In this document: positions 31,507-38,514 of the stretch, one piece after another
How the letters are laid out: every line of letters begins with the position of its first letter
How positions within the stretch are numbered: the first letter of the stretch is position 1
NCBI RefSeq assembly: GCF_029076845.1
Contig: NZ_JARESE010000060.1
Location: forward strand, 1 to 44,615
Direction of reading: 5' to 3'
Source of the DNA: Novosphingobium album (ex Liu et al. 2023)
GTDB taxonomy: Bacteria > Pseudomonadota > Alphaproteobacteria > Sphingomonadales > Sphingomonadaceae
DNA: 44,615 bases
Position numbers and translations under genes: made by a program
Notes under the pieces: model-generated
Databases searched by the model: none
What the model was told of the DNA's origin: nothing
The model's input: the letters and a program-made list of their open reading frames with translations, nothing else

Positions 31507-31553
31507 GTTTTGCCCCCGAACCCCTTCAGGGCGTTCGGGGTTAACCGCAAAAC
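31507..31553. repeat. Nested inverted repeat (large cruciform or RNA hairpin)
   Basis: Outer arms GTTTTGC (31507-31513) and GCAAAAC (31547-31553) enclose inner arms CCCCGAAC (31514-31521) and GTTCGGGG (31533-31540). All are perfect, with one asymmetric bulge TTAACC. It lies in a 786-nt region without a convincing gene, between the SLOG gene and the AbiE module. Confidence 0.6.
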
Positions 31554-31679
31554 GCCATGTCCTTTGCGCCCCGCTTGATTGCCGTGGCCGAAGAATGTTG
31601 GTGGGTCGTCGCGGGGCGCGCTGGCTGCGCCGTGGTCGGCGGAGCCAGCAACAAATGACGGACCCCTTGTCGGAGACAG

Positions 31680-31949
31680 TCAGTCGGCCCGTGGCCCGGT
31701 GCATCGCACGGGCGCGGGACGGCGACGGAGGCGAAGGCAAGAGTGCCGGCGGCCCAATGCAGGAAACCCCGCACCCGCAGGAGCGTGCCAGCAAGGCGCG
31801 CGGGACCGAGTGCGGCAATCTTGACGGGGCCGCTCCTTCACTTCTGACCGGCGATGTCTGGCACCCTGCCGATCATCGGCATCACCAATGCCAGAAGCGC
31901 CAACGTTGATGATCAGCAGGCAAGCGATGGCGATGATCATGATGGTCAT
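31680..31949 (-). CDS. Possible short membrane peptide, doubtful
   Basis: The ATG at 31949 begins a peptide with a very hydrophobic start (MTIMIIAIACLLIINVG), preceded by GAAAGGG. After about 25 residues the frame becomes Arg/Cys-rich and looks non-coding. It could be a short toxic-type peptide with its end lost to a frameshift, or chance. It is divergent from the AbiE module. Confidence 0.2.
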   Translation of the reverse strand: MTIMIIAIACLLIINVGASGIGDADDRQGARHRRSEVKERPRQDCRTRSRAPCWHAPAGAGFPALGRRHSCLRLRRRPAPVRCTGPRAD

Positions 31950-31977
31950 CAAAAACCCTTTCACGGGGATATGGTTT

Positions 31978-32005
31978 GTTAGAAATATGTGTGCTAGTTT
32001 CTAAC
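31978..32005 (+). promoter_or_regulatory. Inverted-repeat operator upstream of abiEi
   Basis: GTTAGAAA (31978-31985) and TTTCTAAC (31998-32005) form perfect 8-bp arms with a 12-nt spacer, ending 18 nt before the ATG. AbiEi antitoxins are known to bind inverted repeats in their own promoters, so this is the likely operator. Confidence 0.7.
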
Positions 32006-32023
32006 GAAAGGAGCACTCGAATC

Positions 32024-32632
32024 ATGTCCGCCATGGCCGACAAGATCATGAAGCGCGTTCGCGCGAAGGGGAGGGGGTGGGTATTCACCCCCAAGCATTT
32101 CATCGACTTTGGCACACGCGGCTCGGTCGACATGGCACTGTCGCGCCTAGCGCAGGCTGGGGAGATTCGCCGGATCGGGCGCGGCCTCTACGACTATCCT
32201 CAGTTGCACGACAAGCTGGGCGCGCTGACACCCGATGCCGAGATGATCGCGCAGGCCGTATCAGCGCAAAGCGGCGACCGGCTCGCGCCCTCGGCAGCGG
32301 CAGCGGCGAACAGGCTTGGCCTGTCGACGCAAGTACCTGCCAGGACGAGCTATGCGACGACAGGACGAACCCGCGTGCGCCAGGCCGCTGGCCGAAGCGT
32401 CACGCTGAAGCACAGCCGCGCACCAGTGCTGGGCAATGCCTCGGAGGCTGCCAACGGCGTGGTCCAGTACCTGGCTGGACTGGGACGCGCCAACGTCGAT
32501 GCTGATGCGATTTCGCAGCTTGCCGCGCGGCTCGATGACAAGGACGTGCAGGCACTGCTCAAGGGCCGCGCGCAGATGCCGGGTTGGATGGGCGATGTCG
32601 TGCTGAAGATCGGGGCGGCGCACCATGGATGA
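32024..32632 (+). CDS. abiEi: AbiEi-like antitoxin (DUF6088-type, winged helix)
   Basis: 202 aa from ATG 32024, with AGGAG upstream. The N-terminal winged helix is clear (MADKIMKRVRAKGRGWVF, TPKHFIDFGTRGSVDMALSR, LAQAGEIRRIGRGLYDYP). The C-terminal part is the AbiEi-type domain (SAAAAANRLGLSTQVPA, LKHSRAPVLGNASEAANGVV). It should neutralise AbiEii without direct protein contact (type IV TA) and repress the operon. The stop overlaps abiEii by 8 nt. Confidence 0.85.
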   Translation: MSAMADKIMKRVRAKGRGWVFTPKHFIDFGTRGSVDMALSRLAQAGEIRRIGRGLYDYPQLHDKLGALTPDAEMIAQAVSAQSGDRLAPSAAAAANRLGLSTQVPARTSYATTGRTRVRQAAGRSVTLKHSRAPVLGNASEAANGVVQYLAGLGRANVDADAISQLAARLDDKDVQALLKGRAQMPGWMGDVVLKIGAAHHG

Positions 32633-33671
32633 ATTTGCCCGGCGGCCTGCCGAAGAGCGGCGGGCGTTCTTTGCCGAAGCAGCCGCACGCCGCGATCTCA
32701 CGCCGCTCATCGTCGAGAAGGACTTCTGGGTGTGCTGGACCCTGCGCCGGCTGATGGGCGTACCCGAGCTGGCCAAGGTCCTGACCTTCAAGGGCGGGAC
32801 CTCGCTCTCGAAAGCATTCGGGATCATCAAACGGTTTTCAGAGGACATCGATCTCACCATCAATCGCGCAGCGCCGCTGCTCGGCGAGGTTGCCTCGCCG
32901 ATGGCGAGCGACATCAGCGGCAAGGAGCGCGAACGGCGCGGCAAGGCGCTCGGCGCTGCCGCGCAAGACTGGGTGGGGACGATCCTCCTGCCGACGCTCG
33001 CGCAAGCGATCGAGGAAGCCCTGGGCACCCGTGATGGTTGGAGCATCGAGGCCGATCCCGATGACAAGGATCGGCAGACCGTCCTGTTCAACTATCCGGC
33101 ATCCTCGGGCTACGGCCTCGACTATGGTAACACTTATGGCGGGCGTACCGGCTACGTGCAGCCGCGGATCAAGCTCGAGTTTGGGGCAAGGGGCGATCCC
33201 GAGCCATTCGAGCAGCGGGACATCCTGCCCTACGTCGCCGAGGACTTTCCGGGCGAAGTGCCCGATGCGGTGACTGCCGTGCCAACGCTTGCGCTCGAAA
33301 GGACCTACTGGGAGAAGGCGACGATCCTGCATGCGCTGCACTACAGCGGCAAATTGCGGCCAGGTCTGTCGCGGCACTTCTACGATGTGTTCATGCTCGA
33401 TGCCGCCGGCGTCACGGAACGGGCGCTGACCGAGCGTGTGCTGCTGGAGCAGGTCGTCAGGAACAAGAGCCTGCTCTTCGCTGATGCCAAGGCCTCCTAT
33501 GGAACGGCGCAGCTCGGAACACTGCGGCTCTCGGTCACCGAAGCAATGCGCGAGGAACTGGCGGCGGACTACGCCGCCATGGCGGAAATGTTCATGGAGG
33601 AGCCGCCGGCCTTCGAAGAACTGGTGTCCAGTCTCGCGGATATCGAAGGGCGGATCAATGCGGCCGGCTAG
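32625..33671 (+). CDS. abiEii: AbiEii-family nucleotidyltransferase toxin
   Basis: 348 aa. The nucleotidyltransferase signature is complete: LTFKGGTSLSKAFGIIKRF (GGTS at 57-60) and SEDIDL with metal-binding D74 and D76. The motif LVIVEKDFWV near the start and the C-terminal LERTYWEKATILHAL and SRHFYDVFML also match the family. AbiEii toxins transfer nucleotides, in characterised cases to tRNA, causing reversible growth arrest and phage abortive infection. It overlaps the antitoxin gene and so is translationally coupled. Confidence 0.92.
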   Translation: MDEFARRPAEERRAFFAEAAARRDLTPLIVEKDFWVCWTLRRLMGVPELAKVLTFKGGTSLSKAFGIIKRFSEDIDLTINRAAPLLGEVASPMASDISGKERERRGKALGAAAQDWVGTILLPTLAQAIEEALGTRDGWSIEADPDDKDRQTVLFNYPASSGYGLDYGNTYGGRTGYVQPRIKLEFGARGDPEPFEQRDILPYVAEDFPGEVPDAVTAVPTLALERTYWEKATILHALHYSGKLRPGLSRHFYDVFMLDAAGVTERALTERVLLEQVVRNKSLLFADAKASYGTAQLGTLRLSVTEAMREELAADYAAMAEMFMEEPPAFEELVSSLADIEGRINAAG

Positions 33672-33720
33672 CCCGCAAGGGCACCGGCAAGGCGATAAGA
33701 GAAATCAGGAGATGCCTCGG

Positions 33721-33990
33721 ATGGAATTCGACGACCAGATGCGGCGCTTCTTCGGGACCGATGATCTCGGTGCGGTTTCGCCCGCAGTGATGGCCAGCGG
33801 TATCGAACGGATGCAGGTCGAGTTTGGCCTTGAAGCCGACAAGGGCCGCAGGTTTGCGATGTGGTCGCTGCTCTACATGCTGGGTTCGGCGCCGGACCTC
33901 GACGTCGCCTTCAAGGACGAGCGCGACCGCGATGCGGCGCGCACGTTCATGGACCTGCTGGACCAAGCAAACGATACCGCAGCGGTTTGA
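33721..33990 (+). CDS. Small acidic protein downstream of abiEii, unknown
   Basis: 89 aa from ATG 33721, 49 nt after abiEii, with AGGAG at 33706-33710. The in-frame ATG at 33712 sits only 1 nt from that site, so I prefer the later start. The protein is helical and acidic (MRRFFGTDDLGAVSPAVMAS, DERDRDAARTFMDLLDQAND). It may be a third member of this AbiE operon. Family not recognised. Confidence 0.6.
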   Translation: MEFDDQMRRFFGTDDLGAVSPAVMASGIERMQVEFGLEADKGRRFAMWSLLYMLGSAPDLDVAFKDERDRDAARTFMDLLDQANDTAAV

Positions 33991-34018
33991 TCAAGCCTCG
34001 GAAACGCCAGCCTCAGGC

Positions 34019-34058
34019 TTATCCCACATTCGGGCAATCAGCGCGATTTGTGGGATAA
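34019..34058. repeat. 10-bp perfect inverted repeat with 20-nt spacer
   Basis: TTATCCCACA (34019-34028) and TGTGGGATAA (34049-34058) flank a 20-nt spacer just after the AbiE operon and 51 bp before the IS30 end. It could be a regulator site for a gene displaced by the IS or a recombinase site. Confidence 0.55.
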
Positions 34059-34143
34059 TTAGTCCGCCCAAGGCGGGCGATGACATCTCTATTTGGCTGT
34101 GAGTTCCATTTGAAGCGCGACTTCCGTTCGATGGTCTAGCATT

Positions 34144-34177
34144 GCACCGAGGGTGGGGCGAGCCCCACCCTCGGTGC
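34144..34177. terminator. Strong hairpin inside the IS30 element
   Basis: GCACCGAGGGTGGGG (34144-34158) pairs perfectly (15 bp) with 34163-34177 around the loop CGAG. It lies just after the transposase stop and probably stops transcription crossing the element in either direction. No long T run follows. Confidence 0.65.
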
Positions 34178-34184
34178 TTCAATA

Positions 34185-35186
34185 TCATTCTGAGTGGCGA
34201 GATATCTCCGCGGACAAGACCTCCAGCGGAGTCTGGTAACCGAGGCATTTGCGCGGGGTGCTGTTGAGCTGGGCGCAGATCGCCGCGATGACAGCAGGGT
34301 CCATCGCTGCGATGTCCGTGTCGGAGGGCAGGAACCGGCGAAGTCGGCCGTTAAGGTTCTCGACGGCGCCCTTCTGCCAAGGCGATTTCGGCTCGCAGAA
34401 GTAGCTGCTCATCCCCAGTTCGGATCGAAGCGTCGGGAAGGCGGCAAACTCGGTTCCCCGATCGAACGTGACCGACTGGCGCAAGGCGGAGGGAAGGGGG
34501 CCGAGTTGCCCGCAGATCCCAGCCATGACGCCGGCTGAAGTTCGGCTCGGATTGCGCCAGAGTACGGCAAACCGGCTTTTTCGCTCAACCAGCGATGTGA
34601 GGTTGGATTTGCCGTAGACCTGCCGGAAGGCCACGAGATCACCCTCCCAGTGGCCAAAATCGTCGCGGCGGGCGATTGCCGTAGGACGCTGTCCGATGCT
34701 GTTGGTCAGCGGAATTTTCAGCCCGCGGGGTTTCCGGCCGCCGCGGGGACGCCGGCGCCGGCGAGACCATGGCAGTAGCCGGTAGAGGTCCTGCTGCTTG
34801 CCTGCGGCGCCGTAGACATAGCGGTAGATCGTCTCGTGGCTCACCCGGAAGCCGCTATGACCGGCCAAGCGCAATCGACCGGCGATCTGCTCGGGCGACC
34901 AGCAGCTCCGCAGACGATCAATCACGTAGTGCGCCAGCTCCGGGTTGCGCTCGAGCTTGCGCCCAGGGACTCGCCGGTCGCGCGCCAGCTTGTGCGCAAC
35001 GCTCGGGAAGTAACCGCGAAAATAGGCGTCCTCATCAAAGAAATAGTTCCGCCGCAGCTCGCGATAGATCGTCGAAGGATGCCGGCCGAGCTCGGCAGCT
35101 ATCTTTCGGACCGGCAGCTTGGCGGCCTTCATCCGAAAGAGCGCTTCGCGCTCGGGCAAGCGGAGCTGACGGTAGCAGTGCGACAT
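34185..35186 (-). CDS. IS30-family transposase
   Basis: 333 aa. The N-terminal HTH (LPVRKIAAELGRHPSTIYREL) is followed by a second DNA-binding segment (CWSPEQIAGRLRLAGH, SHETIYRYVYG). The DDE core is DFGHWEGDLV (first Asp), VTFDRGTEF (second Asp) and SPWQKGAVENLNGRLRRFLP (Glu). All catalytic residues are present and the length is normal, so it should be active. Confidence 0.95.
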   Translation of the reverse strand: MSHCYRQLRLPEREALFRMKAAKLPVRKIAAELGRHPSTIYRELRRNYFFDEDAYFRGYFPSVAHKLARDRRVPGRKLERNPELAHYVIDRLRSCWSPEQIAGRLRLAGHSGFRVSHETIYRYVYGAAGKQQDLYRLLPWSRRRRRPRGGRKPRGLKIPLTNSIGQRPTAIARRDDFGHWEGDLVAFRQVYGKSNLTSLVERKSRFAVLWRNPSRTSAGVMAGICGQLGPLPSALRQSVTFDRGTEFAAFPTLRSELGMSSYFCEPKSPWQKGAVENLNGRLRRFLPSDTDIAAMDPAVIAAICAQLNSTPRKCLGYQTPLEVLSAEISRHSE

Positions 35187-35315
35187 GGGCGTTCCTCCGA
35201 GAATGGGGCCTGTGCCCCGAAAATCCTCGGAATTCGCACTTCAAGATAGAATCCACCCGGCGCAAAAATCCAAGATTGATAAGATTTCTTATGTTAAATC
35301 AATGGTTTAGATGAA

Positions 35316-35876
35316 TCACGCATTGTCAGGCCACGATGACTGGTCGCGCGGCAATCGCTGCTCGTCGTCGATCACTTCAAGACGATGCGGGGCCTCGCGG
35401 CTCCAGGACCACAGCACCAGATTGCGGTCATCGACCGTAGCTCGTGAAGCGAAGCTTGGCACGATCACGCCGGCGCAGCCGGCGGCAATGAGCCGATCGG
35501 CCAGTTCCCAGGTCGGAACGGACTTGCGGTCTCCGGCAAGACGCTCCCAGGCGCAGCTGAGCTGCGCCAAGGTGACCTGCGCTGCATCCCGCACGTCAGG
35601 GCTGGTCAGGTCGAGAATTTCCAAAAGATCGGCGCGGTAGCTGCAGATCGTCAGGGGCTGCGCCTTGAAGGCGAACCCTTGCTGAGCCTCGAGCCAGGCG
35701 GTTTCGAGGCTGAGCGCCGCATAGAAGCACGCCGTGCCGACGCGGTTGAAGCGGCCGCCGTGAAGCTTCGCGCCTTCGCCCGATTCCGGATCATAAGCCC
35801 ACGCCGGATGATGCGCCCGATAGACCAGGCCGTCGAACCGGGTGAACGGCAGAGCCGATTTCGAAATCTGGCTCAA
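35316..35876 (-). CDS. RES-domain toxin (NAD+-degrading family)
   Basis: 186 aa. The RES core is visible: YRAHHPAWAYDPESGEGAKLHGGRFNRVG (in parts; GGRFN is the hallmark), ACFYAALSLETAWLEA, and DLTSPDVRDA. RES toxins such as MbcT degrade NAD+. The frame opens just after a stop, so a TTG at 35876 is the only plausible start, 16 nt after the antitoxin stop. The C-terminus (NLVLWSWSREAPHRLEVID) is complete. The two genes form a Xre-RES TA pair. Confidence 0.9.
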   Translation of the reverse strand: MSQISKSALPFTRFDGLVYRAHHPAWAYDPESGEGAKLHGGRFNRVGTACFYAALSLETAWLEAQQGFAFKAQPLTICSYRADLLEILDLTSPDVRDAAQVTLAQLSCAWERLAGDRKSVPTWELADRLIAAGCAGVIVPSFASRATVDDRNLVLWSWSREAPHRLEVIDDEQRLPRDQSSWPDNA

Positions 35877-35898
35877 AGATCAGGCCCAAAGATCAGGC
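35874..35898. repeat. 13-bp tandem duplication at the antitoxin-toxin junction
   Basis: CAAAGATCAGGC occurs at 35874-35885 and again at 35887-35898 (period 13). It spans the antitoxin stop and the toxin TTG start, and lengthens the gap between the two genes from 3 to 16 nt. Confidence 0.65.
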
Positions 35899-36255
35899 AA
35901 AGCCGCCGGCGGCAATCCGGCCAAGATAGGTGCGAACCTTCTCGCCCTGTCCCTGACGGACAAGCTCTTCCGCCGTGGCATCGCCGAAGGACGGCAGCGG
36001 CTGCGATCGGTACCAGGCATAGGCGGCAAGTTCACTACCCGCCCAGGGAATGACCCGGTTGATGATTTCGCTCATTTCACGCAGCCGCGACTGGGTGGCG
36101 ATGCTGTTGCTGCGGGCGGCCTTCGAGACGGCATCGCGTGACAGTCCCGCGGCGAGCGCCAGTTCAGACTTGGTGATATGAAGCGCCGCCGACAGCCTGT
36201 CGACTGAGACGCCCTTGTCGCCGGAGACTTCGCTCAAAAATGCCGCGCTCGCCAT
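35893..36255 (-). CDS. Xre/MbcA-type antitoxin of the RES module (DUF2384)
   Basis: 120 aa from ATG 36255, which has GGTGAGG upstream; ATG 36267 is an alternative adding four residues. The N-terminal Xre-like HTH (LHITKSELALAAGLSRDAVSKAAR) and the C-terminal DUF2384 toxin-binding region (RVIPWAGSELAAYAWYRSQPLPSFGDATAEELV) match antitoxins paired with RES toxins. It should block NAD+ breakdown and repress the promoter at 36285-36315. Confidence 0.88.
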   Translation of the reverse strand: MASAAFLSEVSGDKGVSVDRLSAALHITKSELALAAGLSRDAVSKAARSNSIATQSRLREMSEIINRVIPWAGSELAAYAWYRSQPLPSFGDATAEELVRQGQGEKVRTYLGRIAAGGFA

Positions 36256-36284
36256 TTGCCTCACCATATGCCAATATTTAGGTC

Positions 36285-36315
36285 ATTATATGCGGCGTTC
36301 TCCGAAAATTGTCAA
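36285..36315 (-). promoter_or_regulatory. Promoter of the Xre-RES module
   Basis: On the minus strand TTGACA (36315-36310) is followed by a 19-bp spacer and a perfect TATAAT (36290-36285), 29-41 nt before the antitoxin starts. Both hexamers are consensus; only the spacer is long. Confidence 0.7.
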
Positions 36316-36323
36316 GCTGGACG

Positions 36324-36881
36324 TCAGGCTGCGAACAGTTCGCCCTGACCCGTACCGGACGCTCGAACCGCGCCGATCATTAGCGCAGGCCGACGCAGCA
36401 GTTTCAGGACCGCCGGGTTCACCACGTAGACCGCATGGCGCCCGCCGCCGCGATTGCGGTGGTTGGTGGCGTAGCCAGCGTAGTGCCGTGTGACCAGACC
36501 CGCACGCGCCAGATCCGAGATCGCGCGGCTGACATTGGCGCGGCCCACGGCCAGGACCTGCTCCTCGACTGCCTGGTCAATCTGAGCGGCATCGCGGGCC
36601 TCATCGCCGGAGAGTTCATGCCTGAGCGAGGCTGCAACGCGGGCGCGCAGCGCCGCGCGGCGGCCCTGCTGTTCGCTCAAAGGAAGCAGCTGGGTGCAGA
36701 GCCAATCGCGCAGGAGTGCGGGCTTTCCATCTCGGGCAACGAAGGGACCGGACTGCCCTCGCCCGTCGGCGGCTTCGGATACGAGTTGGAGAACCAGGAA
36801 AGCGTAGCGCGGCCGGCTCGAAACCTCGGCCAGCACCGCGTAAATGCCGCCAACGCCAGTGATCGGTGTCTGTTGCTCCAT
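36324..36881 (-). CDS. Winged-helix-like plasmid protein, unknown
   Basis: 185 aa. The C-terminal half looks like a winged helix: VEEQVLAVGRANVSRAISDLARAGLV (helix-turn-helix), then THRNRGGGRHAVYVVNPAVL for the wing. The N-terminal part (GGIYAVLAEVSSRPRYAFLVLQL) is unassigned. No strong ribosome site lies before ATG 36881. It might regulate transcription or belong to replication control. It reads away from the repeat-rich region at 36953-37102, which could be its target. Confidence 0.6.
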   Translation of the reverse strand: MEQQTPITGVGGIYAVLAEVSSRPRYAFLVLQLVSEAADGRGQSGPFVARDGKPALLRDWLCTQLLPLSEQQGRRAALRARVAASLRHELSGDEARDAAQIDQAVEEQVLAVGRANVSRAISDLARAGLVTRHYAGYATNHRNRGGGRHAVYVVNPAVLKLLRRPALMIGAVRASGTGQGELFAA

Positions 36882-36952
36882 GGATCAGTATTGAGCACAA
36901 AAGGTGAATCCTGTGAATCCCCTTTCGTTCAGGCCATGTCGTTTGTCGCCCG

Positions 36953-37102
36953 TGACACTTTGCCTGGCACCGCATCGGAACATTCGGGACCTGCATCGTC
37001 AGCCAATTCGATCGGCAGAGCATTCAATACGGGCGGGTATCACCCGCGCTCCTGCAAAGGCTGATGTCGATGATGACACTTTGCCCTCGGGGCAGAGTGT
37101 CA
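36953..37102. repeat. Repeat-rich intergenic region with three TGACACT-type sites
   Basis: TGACACTTTGCC occurs at 36953-36964 and again at 37074-37085. The second copy forms a 13-bp inverted repeat (12 of 13 matching) with GGGCAGAGTGTCA at 37090-37102, spacer TCG. Between them GCGGGT (37033-37038) and ACCCGC (37042-37047) form another palindrome. The region 36882-37191 holds no gene. It may be an operator cluster or iteron-like origin sequence. Confidence 0.6.
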
Positions 37103-37191
37103 CAGACGGCAAGACATGCATCGATAAGTCGACAGAAAAGGAGCCAGGGAATGAAGCTGATATCCGACGTCGGTCCATCGGCGCATCAGGC

Positions 37192-37656
37192 TTAGCCGAA
37201 GGCGACCCCGAGCTTATTGCGCGGTTTGGCGGCCGCGACCGGCTTAGCCTCTGACTTCGGACTTTGTCCGGGCTTGCGACCAAGTCCGATCCGGACGGCG
37301 AGTTCCTTGCGCTTGGCGGCATAGTCGGGCGCGACCATCGGATAGTCTGCAAGCAGGTTCCAGCGCGCGCGGTAATCGGCCGGCGTCATGCCATGATCGG
37401 TGCTGAGGTGGCGCTTGAGCATCTTGAACTTCGCGCCGCAATCGAGGCAGGTCACCGCATCGGGTTTGACCGATGCGCGGACCGAGACAGCGGGTATGCG
37501 CACTTGCTCGGTCGGCTCGGGCACCTGACCAAGCGAAGCCAGCGATGCGTAGACCGACTGGATCAGGCCCGGCAAATCACCCGCCGCGACCGAATTGTTG
37601 CTGACGTGGGCCGAAACAATATCAGCGACGTGATCCAGGAGCATTTCATCGGCCAT
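37192..37656 (-). CDS. MucR/Ros-family zinc-finger regulator
   Basis: 154 aa. The C2H2-like finger is CLDCGAKFKMLKRHLSTDHG, with C-x2-C-x9-H-x4-H spacing exactly as in Ros/MucR. The family-specific TPADYRARWNLLADYPMVAPDYAAKRKELA follows in order, then a basic tail. The N-terminus carries the usual oligomerisation region. MucR proteins silence AT-rich promoters and regulate plasmid or surface genes in alphaproteobacteria. A plasmid-borne copy may adjust conjugation or host genes. Confidence 0.94.
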   Translation of the reverse strand: MADEMLLDHVADIVSAHVSNNSVAAGDLPGLIQSVYASLASLGQVPEPTEQVRIPAVSVRASVKPDAVTCLDCGAKFKMLKRHLSTDHGMTPADYRARWNLLADYPMVAPDYAAKRKELAVRIGLGRKPGQSPKSEAKPVAAAKPRNKLGVAFG

Positions 37657-37900
37657 TGCGTGCGGTCTTTCTCCAATTGGCGATGGCGGACCCTATGGGC
37701 CGCGGTCGCCAAATGCCAGTGCCGTTGGCTTGCGCTCCAGATCGACATGCGCAAAAAAATGGGGCCAGCTTGCGGCGGCCCCTTGGAAAGTTTTGGGAGA
37801 GGATGCCTGAAAGGCACTCCTGATATGGGGTGACGCCTTAAATGCTGCAAGTGCGAAATAAGGTCCGGCAGTTGAATTTTGTGCAACGCGGCATCCACCT

Positions 37901-38077
37901 TCACCCCGGCGGCCGGTAGCGCGGGGTCGGATCGGCAAACCGGCGCGGATGAGCGAGTTCGGTGCGGGCGACACGGAACGTGTAGCCGTCCCATTCGCGC
38001 CAGGGATGGTAGCGGTTGAAGGTGCCGCCCATGCCGCTCGGCGTATCCCACACCGGCGTTTCGGCAGTGATCGTCAT
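37901..38077 (-). CDS. 58-aa hypothetical protein
   Basis: A complete short gene from ATG 38077 (preceded by AGGA) to TGA 37901. It begins MTITAETPVWDTPSGMGG and is rich in aromatic residues and Arg/Pro (NRYHPWREWDGYTFRVART, then RYRPPG at the end). It has no membrane segment. Its codon use matches its neighbours. It lies downstream of ssb after a hairpin. Family not recognised. Confidence 0.6.
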   Translation of the reverse strand: MTITAETPVWDTPSGMGGTFNRYHPWREWDGYTFRVARTELAHPRRFADPTPRYRPPG

Positions 38078-38146
38078 GGGGAATTCCTGTCTTTGTGAGA
38101 AATCGGGGGTGCAACGATCCGGCAGGGATTGGCCTCACCCCCCGTT

Positions 38147-38169
38147 GGGAGGCGGCGCTGCCGCCTCCC
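38147..38169 (-). terminator. Hairpin after ssb
   Basis: GGGAGGCGGC (38147-38156) pairs perfectly with GCCGCCTCCC (38160-38169) around GCT. It lies 10 nt beyond the ssb stop. Lacking a T run, it may attenuate rather than end transcription toward the 58-aa gene. Confidence 0.55.
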
Positions 38170-38178
38170 GGGCTCCGG

Positions 38179-38514
38179 TCAGAGGAAGAGGACTTCCTCG
38201 GCGACGATCTCGACCGCGTAGCGTTCGACGCCCTCGCGGTCCGTCCACTTCGAGTAGTGGAGGCGGCCCTGGACCTCGACCATGTCGCCCTTCTTCTTGT
38301 GCTTGGCGACCGAAGTGCCGAGGCCGTTGAAAGCGGTGACGCGGTGGAACTCAGCGAGGGTCTCGGTGTAGCCGGCCTCGTTCTTGACCGTCTTGCCATC
38401 GACCAGCTTGGGGCGGTCGGTGACAAGAGTGAAGGAGGTAATCGCGGTTTCACCGGCGTGACGGGTTTCGGGTTGGCTAGCGATGCGACCGATCAGGATG
38501 ACGAGGTTCTTCAT
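38179..38514 (-). CDS. ssb: Single-stranded DNA-binding protein, short form without acidic tail
   Basis: 111 aa with GGAGAA before ATG 38514. The OB fold is clear: MKNLVILIGRIASQPETRHA, ITSFTLVTDRP, FHRVTAFNGLGTSVAKHKKKGDMVEVQGRL (in parts) and TDREGVERYAVEIVAEEVLFL. It ends right after the OB domain, with no flexible linker and no DDDIPF-type acidic tip. That tip normally recruits host repair and replication proteins, so this SSB may only coat plasmid DNA, for example in recipients. Confidence 0.92.
   Translation of the reverse strand: MKNLVILIGRIASQPETRHAGETAITSFTLVTDRPKLVDGKTVKNEAGYTETLAEFHRVTAFNGLGTSVAKHKKKGDMVEVQGRLHYSKWTDREGVERYAVEIVAEEVLFL

Larger units (their letters stand above)
34110..35244 (-). 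mobile_element. IS30-family insertion sequence
   Basis: The 17-bp ends TTGAAGCGCGACTTCCG (34110-34126) and, inverted, CGGAATTCGCACTTCAA (35228-35244) match at 15 of 17 positions and enclose one transposase. No clear 2-3 bp target duplication is seen, so the outer limits may be off by a few bases. An internal hairpin lies at 34144-34177. Confidence 0.85.

Noticed and set aside
31507..31553. Integron attC site
   Set aside because: The TTAACC bulge recalls a core site, but no GTTRRRY/RYYYAAC pair is present and there is no integrase or cassette.
30314..31909. Plus-strand open frame of 531 codons over the SLOG gene and its leader
   Set aside because: It reads through the leader element and hairpins, which argues against coding, and is antisense to a gene with ribosome site and terminator.
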